A DNA stretch of 64,000 nucleotides from Miltoncostaea sp963762825 (GTDB taxonomy: Bacteria > Actinomycetota > Thermoleophilia > Miltoncostaeales > Miltoncostaeaceae), in NCBI GenBank assembly GCA_963762825.1, contig CAVXLZ010000001.1, positions 992,001 to 1,056,000 on the forward strand. Direction: 5' to 3'. The position numbers and the translations under genes were made by a program. The notes beneath the pieces were generated by a model, which saw nothing but the letters and a program-made list of their open reading frames with translations, searched no databases and was not told the origin of the DNA. Shown in pieces: positions 49,344 through 57,975 of the stretch; position 1 is the first letter of the stretch; each line of letters starts with the position of its first letter.

Positions 49344-50407
49344 GCGGCCTTCACCATCCCGAGCAGGCGCTTCAGCTCGTCGGCGTGACCGGCGCGCTCG
49401 ATGGCCATGTCGAGGGTGATGGCGCCCTGGCGCACGAGGGTCGCGAGGGTGGCGTCCATGGTCTGCATGCCGTGGGCGGAGCCGGTCTGCATGACCGAGT
49501 AGATCTGGTGCGTCTTGCCCTCGCGGATCAGGTTGCGCACCGCGGGCGTGGGCATCAGGACCTCGCAGGCGGCCACCCGGCTGCCCGAGACCGTCGGGAC
49601 CAGCTGCTGGCAGCACACGCCCTGAAGGCCGTTGGCGAGCATGATGCGCACCTGCTCCTGCTGGTGGGGCGGGAAGACGTCGATGATGCGGTCGATCGTC
49701 TGCGGCGCGTCCGAGGTGTGGAGCGTGGCGAAGACCAGGTGGCCGGTCTCGGCCGCGGTCAGGGCGATCTGCATCGTCTCGAGGTCGCGCATCTCGCCGA
49801 CGAGGATGACGTCGGGGTCCTGGCGGAGGACGCTGCGCAGCGCGTTGGCGAACGAGAGGGTGTCGGCGCCGACCTCGCGCTGGTTGATCATCGAGCGCTT
49901 GTGCCGGTGCAGGAACTCGATCGGATCCTCGACGGTCATGATGTGACAGGAGCGGCGCTCGTTGATCTCGTTGATGAGCGAGGCGAGGGTGGTCGACTTG
50001 CCCGAGCCGGTCGGGCCGGTCACCAGCACCAGGCCGCGGGGCTTGTTGGTCCACTCGCGCAGCGCCGACGGGAGGCTCAGCTCCTCGAGCGTCTTCAGCC
50101 CGCTCGGGACCACGCGGAAGGCCGCGCCCAGGGACGCGCGCTGGTAGTAGGCGTTGACGCGGAAGCGGACCTTGCCGGGCACCGCGTAAGAGAGGTCTAG
50201 CTCGAGGTCGGTCTCCAGCCGCTGGCGCTGGTCCTGGTTGAGCAGGCCGTACACCAGCTCGCGCGTGTCCTGAGAGGTGAGGGGCGCATCGCCCAGACGC
50301 ACCAGCTCGCCGTTCAGGCGCATGACCGGCGGCGCGCCCACCGAGAGATGGAGGTCGCTCGCACCACTGGCGATCACGTTGGTGATGAGCTCGGCGAAGT
50401 TGACCAT
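49340..50407 (-). CDS. pilT: type IV pilus retraction ATPase PilT
   Basis: Hexameric motor that depolymerises the pilus and powers twitching and DNA uptake. 355 residues. Walker A is GPTGSGKSTT (131-140); Asp box, Walker B (PDVILVGEMRDLETMQ) and His box (TGHLVFATLHTSDA) follow, and the PilT-specific C-terminal AVRNLIREGKTHQIYSVMQTG separates it from PilB. The ATG at 50407 gives the usual MVNFAELI start and has GGAAGGTG upstream; a longer frame is non-homologous. It lies 96 bases after pilB and is coupled to pilC. Confidence 0.96.
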   Translation of the reverse strand: MVNFAELITNVIASGASDLHLSVGAPPVMRLNGELVRLGDAPLTSQDTRELVYGLLNQDQRQRLETDLELDLSYAVPGKVRFRVNAYYQRASLGAAFRVVPSGLKTLEELSLPSALREWTNKPRGLVLVTGPTGSGKSTTLASLINEINERRSCHIMTVEDPIEFLHRHKRSMINQREVGADTLSFANALRSVLRQDPDVILVGEMRDLETMQIALTAAETGHLVFATLHTSDAPQTIDRIIDVFPPHQQEQVRIMLANGLQGVCCQQLVPTVSGSRVAACEVLMPTPAVRNLIREGKTHQIYSVMQTGSAHGMQTMDATLATLVRQGAITLDMAIERAGHADELKRLLGMVKAA

Positions 50408-50503
50408 GAACACCTTCCGTGGTGGCTCGTTGGAGGGCAGCGGGCAGTCCGCTCCCGAGTCGTATCGGCCGGACCCCACCCGCCCTCAAGGGTTCGGGGC
50501 ATC

Positions 50504-52411
50504 TCATCCGACGGCGCGGGCGATCTCCTCGATGCTCGTGTGGCCGGCGAGGATCTTCAGCAGCCCGTCCTCGCGCAGCGTGCGCATGCCCTCACGGCGC
50601 GCCTGGCGGGCGATCTCCTCACCCGAGGCCCCGGCCACGGTGAGGCGCTCCATCGTCTCGCTCATCACGAGCATCTCGTAGACGCCCACGCGGCCGCGAT
50701 AGCCGGTCTCCTGGCATCGCGGACATCCGACGGGCCGGAACACCGGCACCGGATCGGACAGGCCGAGAGGCAGCGCGGTGATGTCCATCATCTCCATGAG
50801 GGTCGCCTGCGAGATCAGGGCCTGCTGCTTGCAGTGACTGCAGAGCCGGCGCGCGAGCCGCTGCGCAAGGATGCCGGCGACGGCGCTCGCCGACAGGAAG
50901 GGCTCGACCCCCATCTCGCTGAGGCGCGTGAGGGCGCCGGCGGCGTCGTTGGTGTGGATCGTCGCCAGCACCATATGGCCGGTGAGCGCCGATTCCACGG
51001 CGATCTGCGCCGTCTCGCGGTCTCGGATCTCTCCGATCATGACGATGTCGGGGTCGCACCGCAGAATCGAGCGCAGGCCGGCGGCGAACGTCAGCCCCGC
51101 CTTCGGGTTGACCTGCACCTGGTTGATCCCCGCCAGGCGATACTCGACCGGATCCTCCACCGTGATGATGTTCTTGTCGGTGGAGTTGAGCTGATTGAGC
51201 GCCCCGTACAGGCTGGTGGACTTGCCCGAACCGGTCGGCCCGGTCACCAGCACCGCGCCGTACGGGCGCCGATAGCACTCCTCGAACTTGGCCAGCACGT
51301 CCTTGGTGAAGCCGAGGTCGGCGAGCTTCATCATCACGTTGCTCTTGTCGAGGAGCCGCATGACGATCTTCTCGCCGTACACCGTCGGCAGGGTCGCCAC
51401 GCGCAGGTCGATCGGGCGGCCGCCCACCCCGAGGCTCACCCGCCCGTCCTGCGGCACGCGACGCTCCGAGATGTCGAGGTCGGCCATGATCTTCACGCGG
51501 CTTGCGACCCCCACCGCCATCCGGAAGGGCACCGCGGTGACCGTGCGCAGCACCCCGTCCACCCGGTAGCGCACCACCATCTCCTTCGCCTGGGGCTCGA
51601 AGTGGATGTCCGAGGCCCGCTCGTCCACCGCCCGCGCGATGAGCGAGTTGATCAGTCGCACGATCGGCGCGTCATCCGAGGCGTCGGAGATGTCGGCCGG
51701 ATCGATCGGCAGATCGTCTCCCCCGCTCTCCAGCACCAGGTCGGCGACCACGGCGTCGAGCCGCGACGACTGGCCGAGAAGCGTCTGGATCTCCTCGACG
51801 CTCGCGAGCGCCGGCCGGATCTCGTGCTGGGTGAGGATGCGCAGGTCGTCGATGGCGAAGACGTTCGAGGGGTCGGCCATGGCCACGAGCAGGCGCCCGT
51901 CGGCCTCCAGCCGCACCGGCACCGCCTGGTAGCGGCGCGCGCTCTTCTCGTCGATGAGCCGGCCCACCGAGGGGTCGACGCCGTCGGCGAGCGTGAAGAG
52001 GGACACACCCATGCGCTGGGCCATCGCCCGGGCCAGCTGATCGGGTGTGATCCTCCCCTCGGCGATCAGGAGATCGCCGAGCTTCTGACCGTCCGACCAT
52101 TTCTGGCGATCGACCGCGGCCGCCAGCTCCTCGGCCGAGATCGCGCCCATCCGCACGAGCACCTGGCCGAGCGGCTCACCGCGCGGGATCCGCGAGGCCC
52201 CGGGGCGGAGAGCGGGGACGCCGGCCGCGGGCGCTCGCGGCGGGGCAGGCGGACCGGACGGGAGCGCCGGTCGCGTCGCGGGGGGCGTGGGCCCGGCGGG
52301 GCGCACAGCCGGGGCATCCAGTGCCCGGGAGAGCGTCGGGGGCCCCGATGTCACGGGAGCACTTGCTGTGACCCGCGGCTGCGGAGCCGGGGGTCTGGCA
52401 AAGAGAGGCAC
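50504..52411 (-). CDS. pilB: type IV pilus extension ATPase PilB
   Basis: Motor for pilus assembly, about 635 residues. A Pro/Ala-rich N-terminal segment (about 1-70) precedes the MshEN/GspE_N domain (GQVLVRMGAISAEELAAAV and GDLLIAEGRITPDQLA), a type known to bind c-di-GMP in other PilB proteins. The ATPase core has DIHFEP, Walker A GPTGSGKSTS near residue 395, DPDIVMIGEIRDRETAQ, and a zinc finger with CSHC and CPRC. The start is uncertain: GTG at 52411 follows GAGGA by 9 bases and avoids a low-complexity extension. 92 bases separate it from aroE, and a further promoter could lie there. Confidence 0.94.
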   Translation of the reverse strand: MPLFARPPAPQPRVTASAPVTSGPPTLSRALDAPAVRPAGPTPPATRPALPSGPPAPPRAPAAGVPALRPGASRIPRGEPLGQVLVRMGAISAEELAAAVDRQKWSDGQKLGDLLIAEGRITPDQLARAMAQRMGVSLFTLADGVDPSVGRLIDEKSARRYQAVPVRLEADGRLLVAMADPSNVFAIDDLRILTQHEIRPALASVEEIQTLLGQSSRLDAVVADLVLESGGDDLPIDPADISDASDDAPIVRLINSLIARAVDERASDIHFEPQAKEMVVRYRVDGVLRTVTAVPFRMAVGVASRVKIMADLDISERRVPQDGRVSLGVGGRPIDLRVATLPTVYGEKIVMRLLDKSNVMMKLADLGFTKDVLAKFEECYRRPYGAVLVTGPTGSGKSTSLYGALNQLNSTDKNIITVEDPVEYRLAGINQVQVNPKAGLTFAAGLRSILRCDPDIVMIGEIRDRETAQIAVESALTGHMVLATIHTNDAAGALTRLSEMGVEPFLSASAVAGILAQRLARRLCSHCKQQALISQATLMEMMDITALPLGLSDPVPVFRPVGCPRCQETGYRGRVGVYEMLVMSETMERLTVAGASGEEIARQARREGMRTLREDGLLKILAGHTSIEEIARAVG

Positions 52412-52503
52412 AGGGCACGTCCTCGGAGGCGAAATCGTCTCCACATGGATCGGCCGCACCGACGAATCGCTTGATGGGTCCCGGCGTCCGCCGCCGGCGG
52501 GGG

Positions 52504-53328
52504 CTACTCCGGGGGAGCGGCGAGGGCGGTGCGCATCGCCTCGAGGGGGGCCGGCCGGCCGGTCCACTGCTCGAAGGCGGCGGCGCCCTGGTGGAGGAGC
52601 ATGCCGAGGCCGTCGACCGTCCGGGCGCCGCGGGCGGCCACCGCACCGAGCCAGGGAGTGCCCCCGGGTCGGTAGACGATGTCGGCCACCACCTGGTCAC
52701 GACCGAGCCCGGCGAGCGGCAGCTCGGACGGGGCGAGGTCGCCGTGCAGCCCCAGGCTGGTGGTGTTGACGACCAGCGCCGACTGGGCCGCGACGGTCTC
52801 GAGGGCTTGGCTCACGAAGGGAACCGGGTCTCCGAGCTCGGCCGCCTTCGCGGGGGTGCGGTTGGCCACGCGCACCCTCGCGCCGCGAGAGCGCAACGCG
52901 AAGACCACCGCCCGCGCCGCGCCTCCCGCGCCGATCACCAGCGCGTCGCGCTCGAAGAGGTCGAGGGGCGCCTGCTCGTCGAGGGCGCGCAGGAAACCGG
53001 CGGCGTCGGTGTTGTCCGCGCGGAAGCCGCCGGCCCCGTCGGGGACGAGGGTGTTGGCCGCGCCGATCGCCGCAGCCGCTTCAGAGACGGCTGAGCAGCA
53101 TCCGAGCACGTCCTGCTTGTGGGGAATCGTGACATTCAGCCCGGCGCACCCGGCAGCTGCAAGACCCCGGACGGCCTCGGCGACCCGATCCGGATGGACC
53201 GGGAAGGCGAGATAGGCCCAGTTCAAGCCGAGCTCCGCGAAGGCGGCGTTGTGCATGGCGGGAGACAGCGAGTGCTCGACCGGCCAGCCGATGATCCCCG
53301 CGAGGCGCGTCCGCCCGTCGATGCTCAC
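52504..53328 (-). CDS. aroE: shikimate dehydrogenase
   Basis: NADPH-dependent reduction of 3-dehydroshikimate to shikimate. 274 residues: SIDGRTRLAGIIGWPVEHSLSPAMHN at the start, the catalytic Lys in LNVTIPHKQ, NTDAAGF with the catalytic Asp, the Rossmann loop VIGAGGAARAVVFAL, NRTPAKA for NADP, and VVADIVYRPGGTPWL. The GTG overlaps the mltG stop (GTGA). With aroC, aroK, aroB and aroQ at 0-3 kb the window encodes five shikimate enzymes, split between two loci. Confidence 0.94.
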   Translation of the reverse strand: MSIDGRTRLAGIIGWPVEHSLSPAMHNAAFAELGLNWAYLAFPVHPDRVAEAVRGLAAAGCAGLNVTIPHKQDVLGCCSAVSEAAAAIGAANTLVPDGAGGFRADNTDAAGFLRALDEQAPLDLFERDALVIGAGGAARAVVFALRSRGARVRVANRTPAKAAELGDPVPFVSQALETVAAQSALVVNTTSLGLHGDLAPSELPLAGLGRDQVVADIVYRPGGTPWLGAVAARGARTVDGLGMLLHQGAAAFEQWTGRPAPLEAMRTALAAPPE

Positions 53329-54188
53329 CCGCCGTTCGTCCGCGAACGTTGGACGTCGAGCTCGAACTGCTCCGGGGTGGTGGAGAAGTAGTGGCGGCCG
53401 GTGCCGTCGTTGCGGGCCACGTAGAAGAGGTAGGGCGCACCCGCCGGCCGGGCGGCGGCCCGGATGCTGTCGGCACCCGGGCTCGCGATCGGTCCGGGAG
53501 GGAGCCCGGCGAACCGGCGGGTGTTGTAGGGCGAGTCGACCTGCAGATCGCTCACCGTGAGCTCGGTCTTCCACTCCCCGATGGCGTACTGCACGGTCGC
53601 GTCGATGCCGAGGATCATCCCCGCCTTCAGGCGGTTGTAGATCACGGCCGCCACGACCGGCCGCTCCCGCGGAACGGCCACCTCGCGCTCGACCATCGCC
53701 GCGATGGTGAGCACGTCGAAGCGGGTCAGGTTGCGCGACCGCGCGTATGCGTACGAGATGTCGGAGGTGTTGTTGCGGTAGGCGGCGAGCTGCCTGTCGA
53801 CCAGCTCCTCGGCGGTGGTGGCGGTGGTGATGTCGTAGGTCGCCGGAAAGAGGAAGCCCTCGAGCGAGGTGGGCCGCTTCGCGCCGGCCAGCGAGCGCCC
53901 GCGGGCTCCCGGGGCCGTCAGCTCCAGGTAGCGCGCCCCGGGGATGCCGGTCTCGGCGTCGAGGAGGGCCGCCACGTCCTCGCGGCGCAGCCCCTCTCGG
54001 ATCAGCAGCCTCTGAACCGGCAGCGCGCCGGTCTGCGCGGCCGGCGGCGCGCTGTCGGTGAAGGCGTCGCGGGTCAGGGCCACGGCGGCCGCGCCCACCA
54101 TTACGACGATCAACAGCAGCCACAGCAGGGTGCGGCCGCTTCCGGCCCTCGAGCGGCGGCCGTGACGACGGTAGTCGCGCCGGCTCAT
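53325..54188 (-). CDS. mltG: endolytic murein transglycosylase MltG (YceG)
   Basis: Membrane-anchored transglycosylase that cuts nascent glycan strands and sets their length. 287 residues, shorter than E. coli MltG (340) because the N-terminal LysM-like part is reduced. A basic N-terminus and a single membrane helix (about 20-38) are followed by the YceG domain with LEGFLFPATYDI, the catalytic-Glu region LTIAAMVEREVAVPRERPVVAAVIYNRL, DATVQYA, DSPYNTRRFAGLPPGPIASPG and YLFYVARNDGTGRHYFS. It overlaps ruvX (ATGA) and aroE (GTGA), the common alaS-ruvX-mltG-aroE order. Confidence 0.94.
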   Translation of the reverse strand: MSRRDYRRHGRRSRAGSGRTLLWLLLIVVMVGAAAVALTRDAFTDSAPPAAQTGALPVQRLLIREGLRREDVAALLDAETGIPGARYLELTAPGARGRSLAGAKRPTSLEGFLFPATYDITTATTAEELVDRQLAAYRNNTSDISYAYARSRNLTRFDVLTIAAMVEREVAVPRERPVVAAVIYNRLKAGMILGIDATVQYAIGEWKTELTVSDLQVDSPYNTRRFAGLPPGPIASPGADSIRAAARPAGAPYLFYVARNDGTGRHYFSTTPEQFELDVQRSRTNGG

Positions 54189-54580
54189 CGCTGCGCCGCC
54201 AGGTAGGCCTCCAGCAGCACGCAGGCCGCCAGGCTGTCGATCTCGGCGCGCGAGCCGCCCTCCCGCCCCCGCCGGGTGGCCTCCACCGTGGTGAGGCGCT
54301 CATCCCAGAGATCGACCGGGACATCGACCCGGGCACGCAGGCGCCCGGCGAAGCCCGCCGCGGCACGCGCCTGCGAGCCGCGCTCCCCGGAGAGCGAACG
54401 CGGCTCGCCCACCACGATCCGATCGGGGGCCTGATCGGCGATCAGGGCGTCGAGCTCGCGCCGCCCGGCCGGAGCGTCAACGCGGACGATCGTCGCCAGG
54501 GGGCGGGCGATCGTGCCGGTCGAGTCGCTCACCGCGACACCCGTCCGAGCCGACCCGTGGTCGAGGGCGAGAACCTTCAC
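54185..54580 (-). CDS. ruvX: Holliday junction resolvase-like / pre-16S rRNA nuclease YqgF
   Basis: RNase-H-fold nuclease; YqgF trims the 5' end of pre-16S rRNA and has been proposed as a Holliday junction resolvase. 131 residues: VLALDHGSARTGVAVSD with the first catalytic Asp, the Glu in DRIVVGEP, DLWDERLTTVEATRR, and the last Asp in EIDSLAACVLLEAYL. The GTG shares two bases with the alaS stop, and the mltG start overlaps its own stop. The gene order alaS-ruvX-mltG is widely conserved, confirming the call. Confidence 0.94.
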   Translation of the reverse strand: MKVLALDHGSARTGVAVSDSTGTIARPLATIVRVDAPAGRRELDALIADQAPDRIVVGEPRSLSGERGSQARAAAGFAGRLRARVDVPVDLWDERLTTVEATRRGREGGSRAEIDSLAACVLLEAYLAAQR

Positions 54581-57148
54581 GCCTCCGGCGGCGCCGACAG
54601 GATCGCGCGGGCGACCTCGAGGGCCTCGGCGAGCCGCGAGGGGTCCTTGCCGCCGGCGCGCGCCATCGCCTCCTTGCCTCCCCCGCCTCCCCCCACGATC
54701 GGGGCGACCTCGCGGATGATCTCGCCCGCCGACAGGCCGGCCGCCACCGCCCCCGCGGTCAGGTTCGCCGTCAGCAGAGCCTTGCCGTCGGCGACCGCCC
54801 CCAGCACGACCGCGGCCCCGTCGCCGAGCGACTGCTTGACCCGGTCGGAGATCGATAGGAGCTCGTCCATGTCCCCGGCATCGACCTGGGCGGCGAGGGC
54901 CGTGACCGCGCCCACCGTGATCGCGCCCCTGGTGAGGTCGCCGATGTCGGTGCGCGCGGTCTTGGTCCTCTTCAGCTCGGCTTGCAGCTCGCGGATCCGC
55001 TCGTCGCGCGCCGCGACGTCCTCGAGCAGCGCCCGCTCGCGTCGAACGCAGCCACTCGACGGCGGCCACTCCGGTGAGCGCCTCGATCCGGCGGGCGCCC
55101 GCCCCGGTGGAGGCCTCGGAGACGATCACGAAGGGGCCGATTTCGCCGGTGCTCGCAACGTGGGTCCCTCCGCAGAGCTCCTGGGAGAAGTCGCCGGTCC
55201 GGACGACGCGGACCCGTTCGCCGTATTTCTCCTCGAAGAGCCCCAGCGCGCCACCGTCGGTCGCCTCCTGGCGATCCATGATCTCCCACCCGACCGGCTG
55301 GTCCTCGGCCACCCGGGCGTTGACCATCTCCTCGATGGTCGAGAGCACATCGGGCTCGACCCGGCCGCGATGGGTGAAGTCGAAGCGCAGCTTGTCCGGC
55401 CCGACGTAGGAGCCCGCCTGGCGGACGCCGTCGCCGAGAGTGCCCCGCAGCGCCCAGTTGAGCACGTGGGTGGCCGTGTGGTTGGCCTGGATCAGGCGGC
55501 GACGCGGCCGATCGACCGTCGCGACAACCTCCGACCCGACCGCGATTGAGCCGTTCACGAGCCGCGCGCGCAGCACCTGGTCGGAACCGAGCCGAAAGGC
55601 GTCGCTGACCTCGGCACGCCCCTCGGGACCAGAGATCTCGCCGGTGTCCGAGACCTGGCCACCGCCCTCCGGGTAGAAGGGGGAGCGCTCCAGCTTCACC
55701 AGGGCGGTCCCATCCGGGAGATCCTCCCAGGCGATGAGGCGCGTGTCGGCGCGGGTGGCGTCCCACCCGACGAAATCGCTGGCCACGCTCTCGCGCGCAA
55801 GCGCCGCTGCGCGCTCTCCCACCCCCGAGGTGTCGTCCGCGGGGCCCCCGCCGGCGCGCGAGCGCACACGTTGCTCGTGCATCAGCGCCTCGAAGCCGTC
55901 GGCATCCACCGCGAGCCCAGCCTCCTGGGCCGCCTCGAGCGTGAGATCGAGCGGGAAGCCGAAGGTGTCGTGAAGGCGAAAGGCATCCTCGCCGGTCACC
56001 GTGCCCGCCGCCTGCGATCGGTCGATCACCTCCGCCAGGAGACGCCGCCCCTGGGTCAGAGTGCGGGCGAACTGCTCGGCCTCGTCGCCGATGGCATCGC
56101 GGACCTCGCCCGCACGCGCCCGCAACTCCGGGTACGCATCGCCCCAGCCGTCCACGACGGGCTCCGCGAGCGACGCGACGGCCGCGGGCGCGAGCCCGAG
56201 ATGGCGCGCCTCACTCACGGCCCGCCGGATGATCCTGCGCAGGACGTAGTCGCGACCCTCGTTGCCCGGCCGCACGCCGTCCGATGCCAGGAAGGTCATC
56301 GCGCGCCCGTGGTCGGCCAGCACGCGGAAGGCGCGATCATCGCGTGCGTCCACCCCGTAGCGGCGCCCCGACCGGTCCTCAGCCCAGGTGACCAGCGGAC
56401 GAAAGCCGTCGGTCTCGAAGACCGAGGGGACGTCCTGGAGGATGGCGGCCATCCGCTCGAGCCCGGCGCCGGTATCGATGTTCTTCGCCGGCAGCGGCGC
56501 CAGCGTGCCGTCTGCCGCCCGGTCGTACTGCATGAACACCAGGTTCCAGTACTCGAGGTACCGGTCGCCGCCGACAACGGGGCCTCCGGCGGGGCCGAAC
56601 GAATCGCCGCGATCGAGGTAGAGCTCGGTGTTCGGCCCACAGGGCCCGGTGGGCCCGGCCTTCCAGAAGTTGTCCGCCTCTCCCAGACGCTGGATGCGCT
56701 CGCGCGGAACGCCGAGCTCGACCCACCGCTCGAGCGCCTCGTCGTCGCCCGGAACCCCCTCCATGCCCTCGAAGACCGTGATCCAGATCTTCTCGGGGTC
56801 GAGCCCGAACACCTCGGTGGAGACCTCCCATCCGAAGCGGATCGCGTCGTCCTTGAAGTAATCGCCGATCGAGAAGTTGCCGAGCATCTCGAAGAAGGTG
56901 AGATGCCGGGCGGTGTGGCCGACCTGGTCGATGTCGTTGGTGCGAAAGCACTTCTGCGAGCTCGTCATGCGCGGCGCGGGCGGCGTGTCGGCGCCCATGA
57001 AGTACGACTTCAGCGGCTGCATGCCCGCGATGGTCAGCAGCACCGAGGGATCGTCCTCGAAGGGGATCAGCGACGCCGAGGGGATGGCCAGATGGCCCTG
57101 ACGCTCGAAGTACGCCAGGAAGGCCGCGCGGATCTCGTTGGTGGTCAT
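54577..57148 (-). CDS. alaS: alanyl-tRNA synthetase (one-base frameshift in this sequence)
   Basis: Charges tRNA-Ala; essential. Read across a break it gives 856 residues, close to the usual 870. The catalytic domain starts TTNEIRAAFLAYFERQGH and includes FRTNDIDQVGHTARHLTFFEMLGN. The editing domain has ANHTATHVLNWAL and ELCGGTHVASTGEIG (zinc ligands), and the C-Ala domain contains GGGGGGKEAMARAGG. After EWLR the frame fails; the next frame resumes RERALLEDVAARDERIRELQ and runs to the stop at 54577. One extra T (AA at 55045-55046 on the plus strand) accounts for it. An essential gene cannot be broken in a living cell, so this is almost surely a sequencing error. ATG 7 bases after TAGACT. Confidence 0.93.
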
Positions 57149-57155
57149 CCGGCCG

Positions 57156-57161
57156 AGTCTA
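57156..57161 (-). promoter_or_regulatory. -10 box of the alaS operon
   Basis: TAGACT on the minus strand, 7 bases before the alaS ATG; predicts a leaderless mRNA for alaS-ruvX-mltG-aroE. Confidence 0.55.
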
Positions 57162-57184
57162 GACGAGCATCCCGAGGGGACGTG

Positions 57185-57406
57185 TCAGCCGTCGCTCCGG
57201 AAGGAGTTGCGGATGTCGCGGTCGAGATCCTCCTCCGCCTGGGCCGCGGCGCGCTTGCCAGCGCCGAGGGCCTCCCTGAGTTGCCCGGGAATACGCTCGC
57301 GCTCGCGCCGGATGGTGTCGGCCCAGAGCTTCGGATCGAGCGCCCCGATCGAGTGGAGCCAGCCCACGGCGCCCGCGACAAGGCCGAGCTTGATCAGCTT
57401 GCCCAT
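57185..57406 (-). CDS. small protein between DUF948 gene and alaS
   Basis: A 73-residue protein. A short N-terminal hydrophobic stretch (KLIKLGLVAGAVGWLHSIGAL) is followed by an acidic/basic helix (ADTIRRERERIPGQLREALGAGKRAAAQAEEDLDRDIRNSF). It is probably membrane-associated with a cytoplasmic coiled tail. Similar small proteins occur between DUF948-type genes and alaS in actinobacteria (YtxH-like neighbours). The ATG overlaps the DUF948 stop by one base, so they are co-translated. Specific function unknown. Confidence 0.7.
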   Translation of the reverse strand: MGKLIKLGLVAGAVGWLHSIGALDPKLWADTIRRERERIPGQLREALGAGKRAAAQAEEDLDRDIRNSFRSDG

Positions 57407-57975
57407 CAGTAGGGGCTGTCGTGGCGGGCGTCGCCCCCCGAAGGCGGGGGCGTCGGCGGCGGCTGGACGGGTGGCGGCGGAGTGGACGGCGGCGGGCCGG
57501 ACGGCGGCGGGGTCGGCGGCGGTGGGGTCGGCGGCGGTGGCTCCGAGGCCGCCTCGAGCGGGGTGGCGGGCGGGGCGGGAGGCGGGGGCAGCGGGGCCAT
57601 CGGCAGCACGGCGTCCGCGGCGCGGCGAGCGCGGAGGGTGGCAACCGCCTCGCGGGCGCCGGCGGCCATGCCGGTCAGCTTGCGCACCGGCTTGGTGACG
57701 GCGCTCGAGACGGTCTGCACCGTGCGCTCGGCACCCTTGGTCGCGCCGACCGCGGTCTTCATCATCTCGTCCACCCGCAGCAGCTCCAGGTTGACGCCGT
57801 CCACCGTCGTCTGGGCCTTGTTGAGGATCGGCACGACCTCGTCGGTGACGCGCGTCACCGACACGCCGAGACGGGCGAAGACGCCCGCCATGCGCAGGAA
57901 CAGGTATGCCAGCCCGACCCCGGTGAGCACCAGGAAGATCGACAGGGCGAGCTTCAGAACATCCGACCAATCCAC
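57406..57975 (-). CDS. DUF948-type membrane protein with Pro-rich tail
   Basis: 189 residues. One membrane helix near the N-terminus (LKLALSIFLVLTGVGLAYLFL) leads to a helical, coiled-coil-like region typical of DUF948 proteins (VTRVTDEVVPILNKAQTTVDGVNLELLRVDEMM, then VSSAVTKPVRKLTGMAAG). The last 50 residues are almost all Pro, Thr, Ser and Gly. The GTG overlaps the mnmA TAG by one base. Members of this family are found upstream of alaS in Gram-positive bacteria; the role is unknown, perhaps general stress (YtxG-like). Confidence 0.78.
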   Translation of the reverse strand: MDWSDVLKLALSIFLVLTGVGLAYLFLRMAGVFARLGVSVTRVTDEVVPILNKAQTTVDGVNLELLRVDEMMKTAVGATKGAERTVQTVSSAVTKPVRKLTGMAAGAREAVATLRARRAADAVLPMAPLPPPPAPPATPLEAASEPPPPTPPPPTPPPSGPPPSTPPPPVQPPPTPPPSGGDARHDSPY

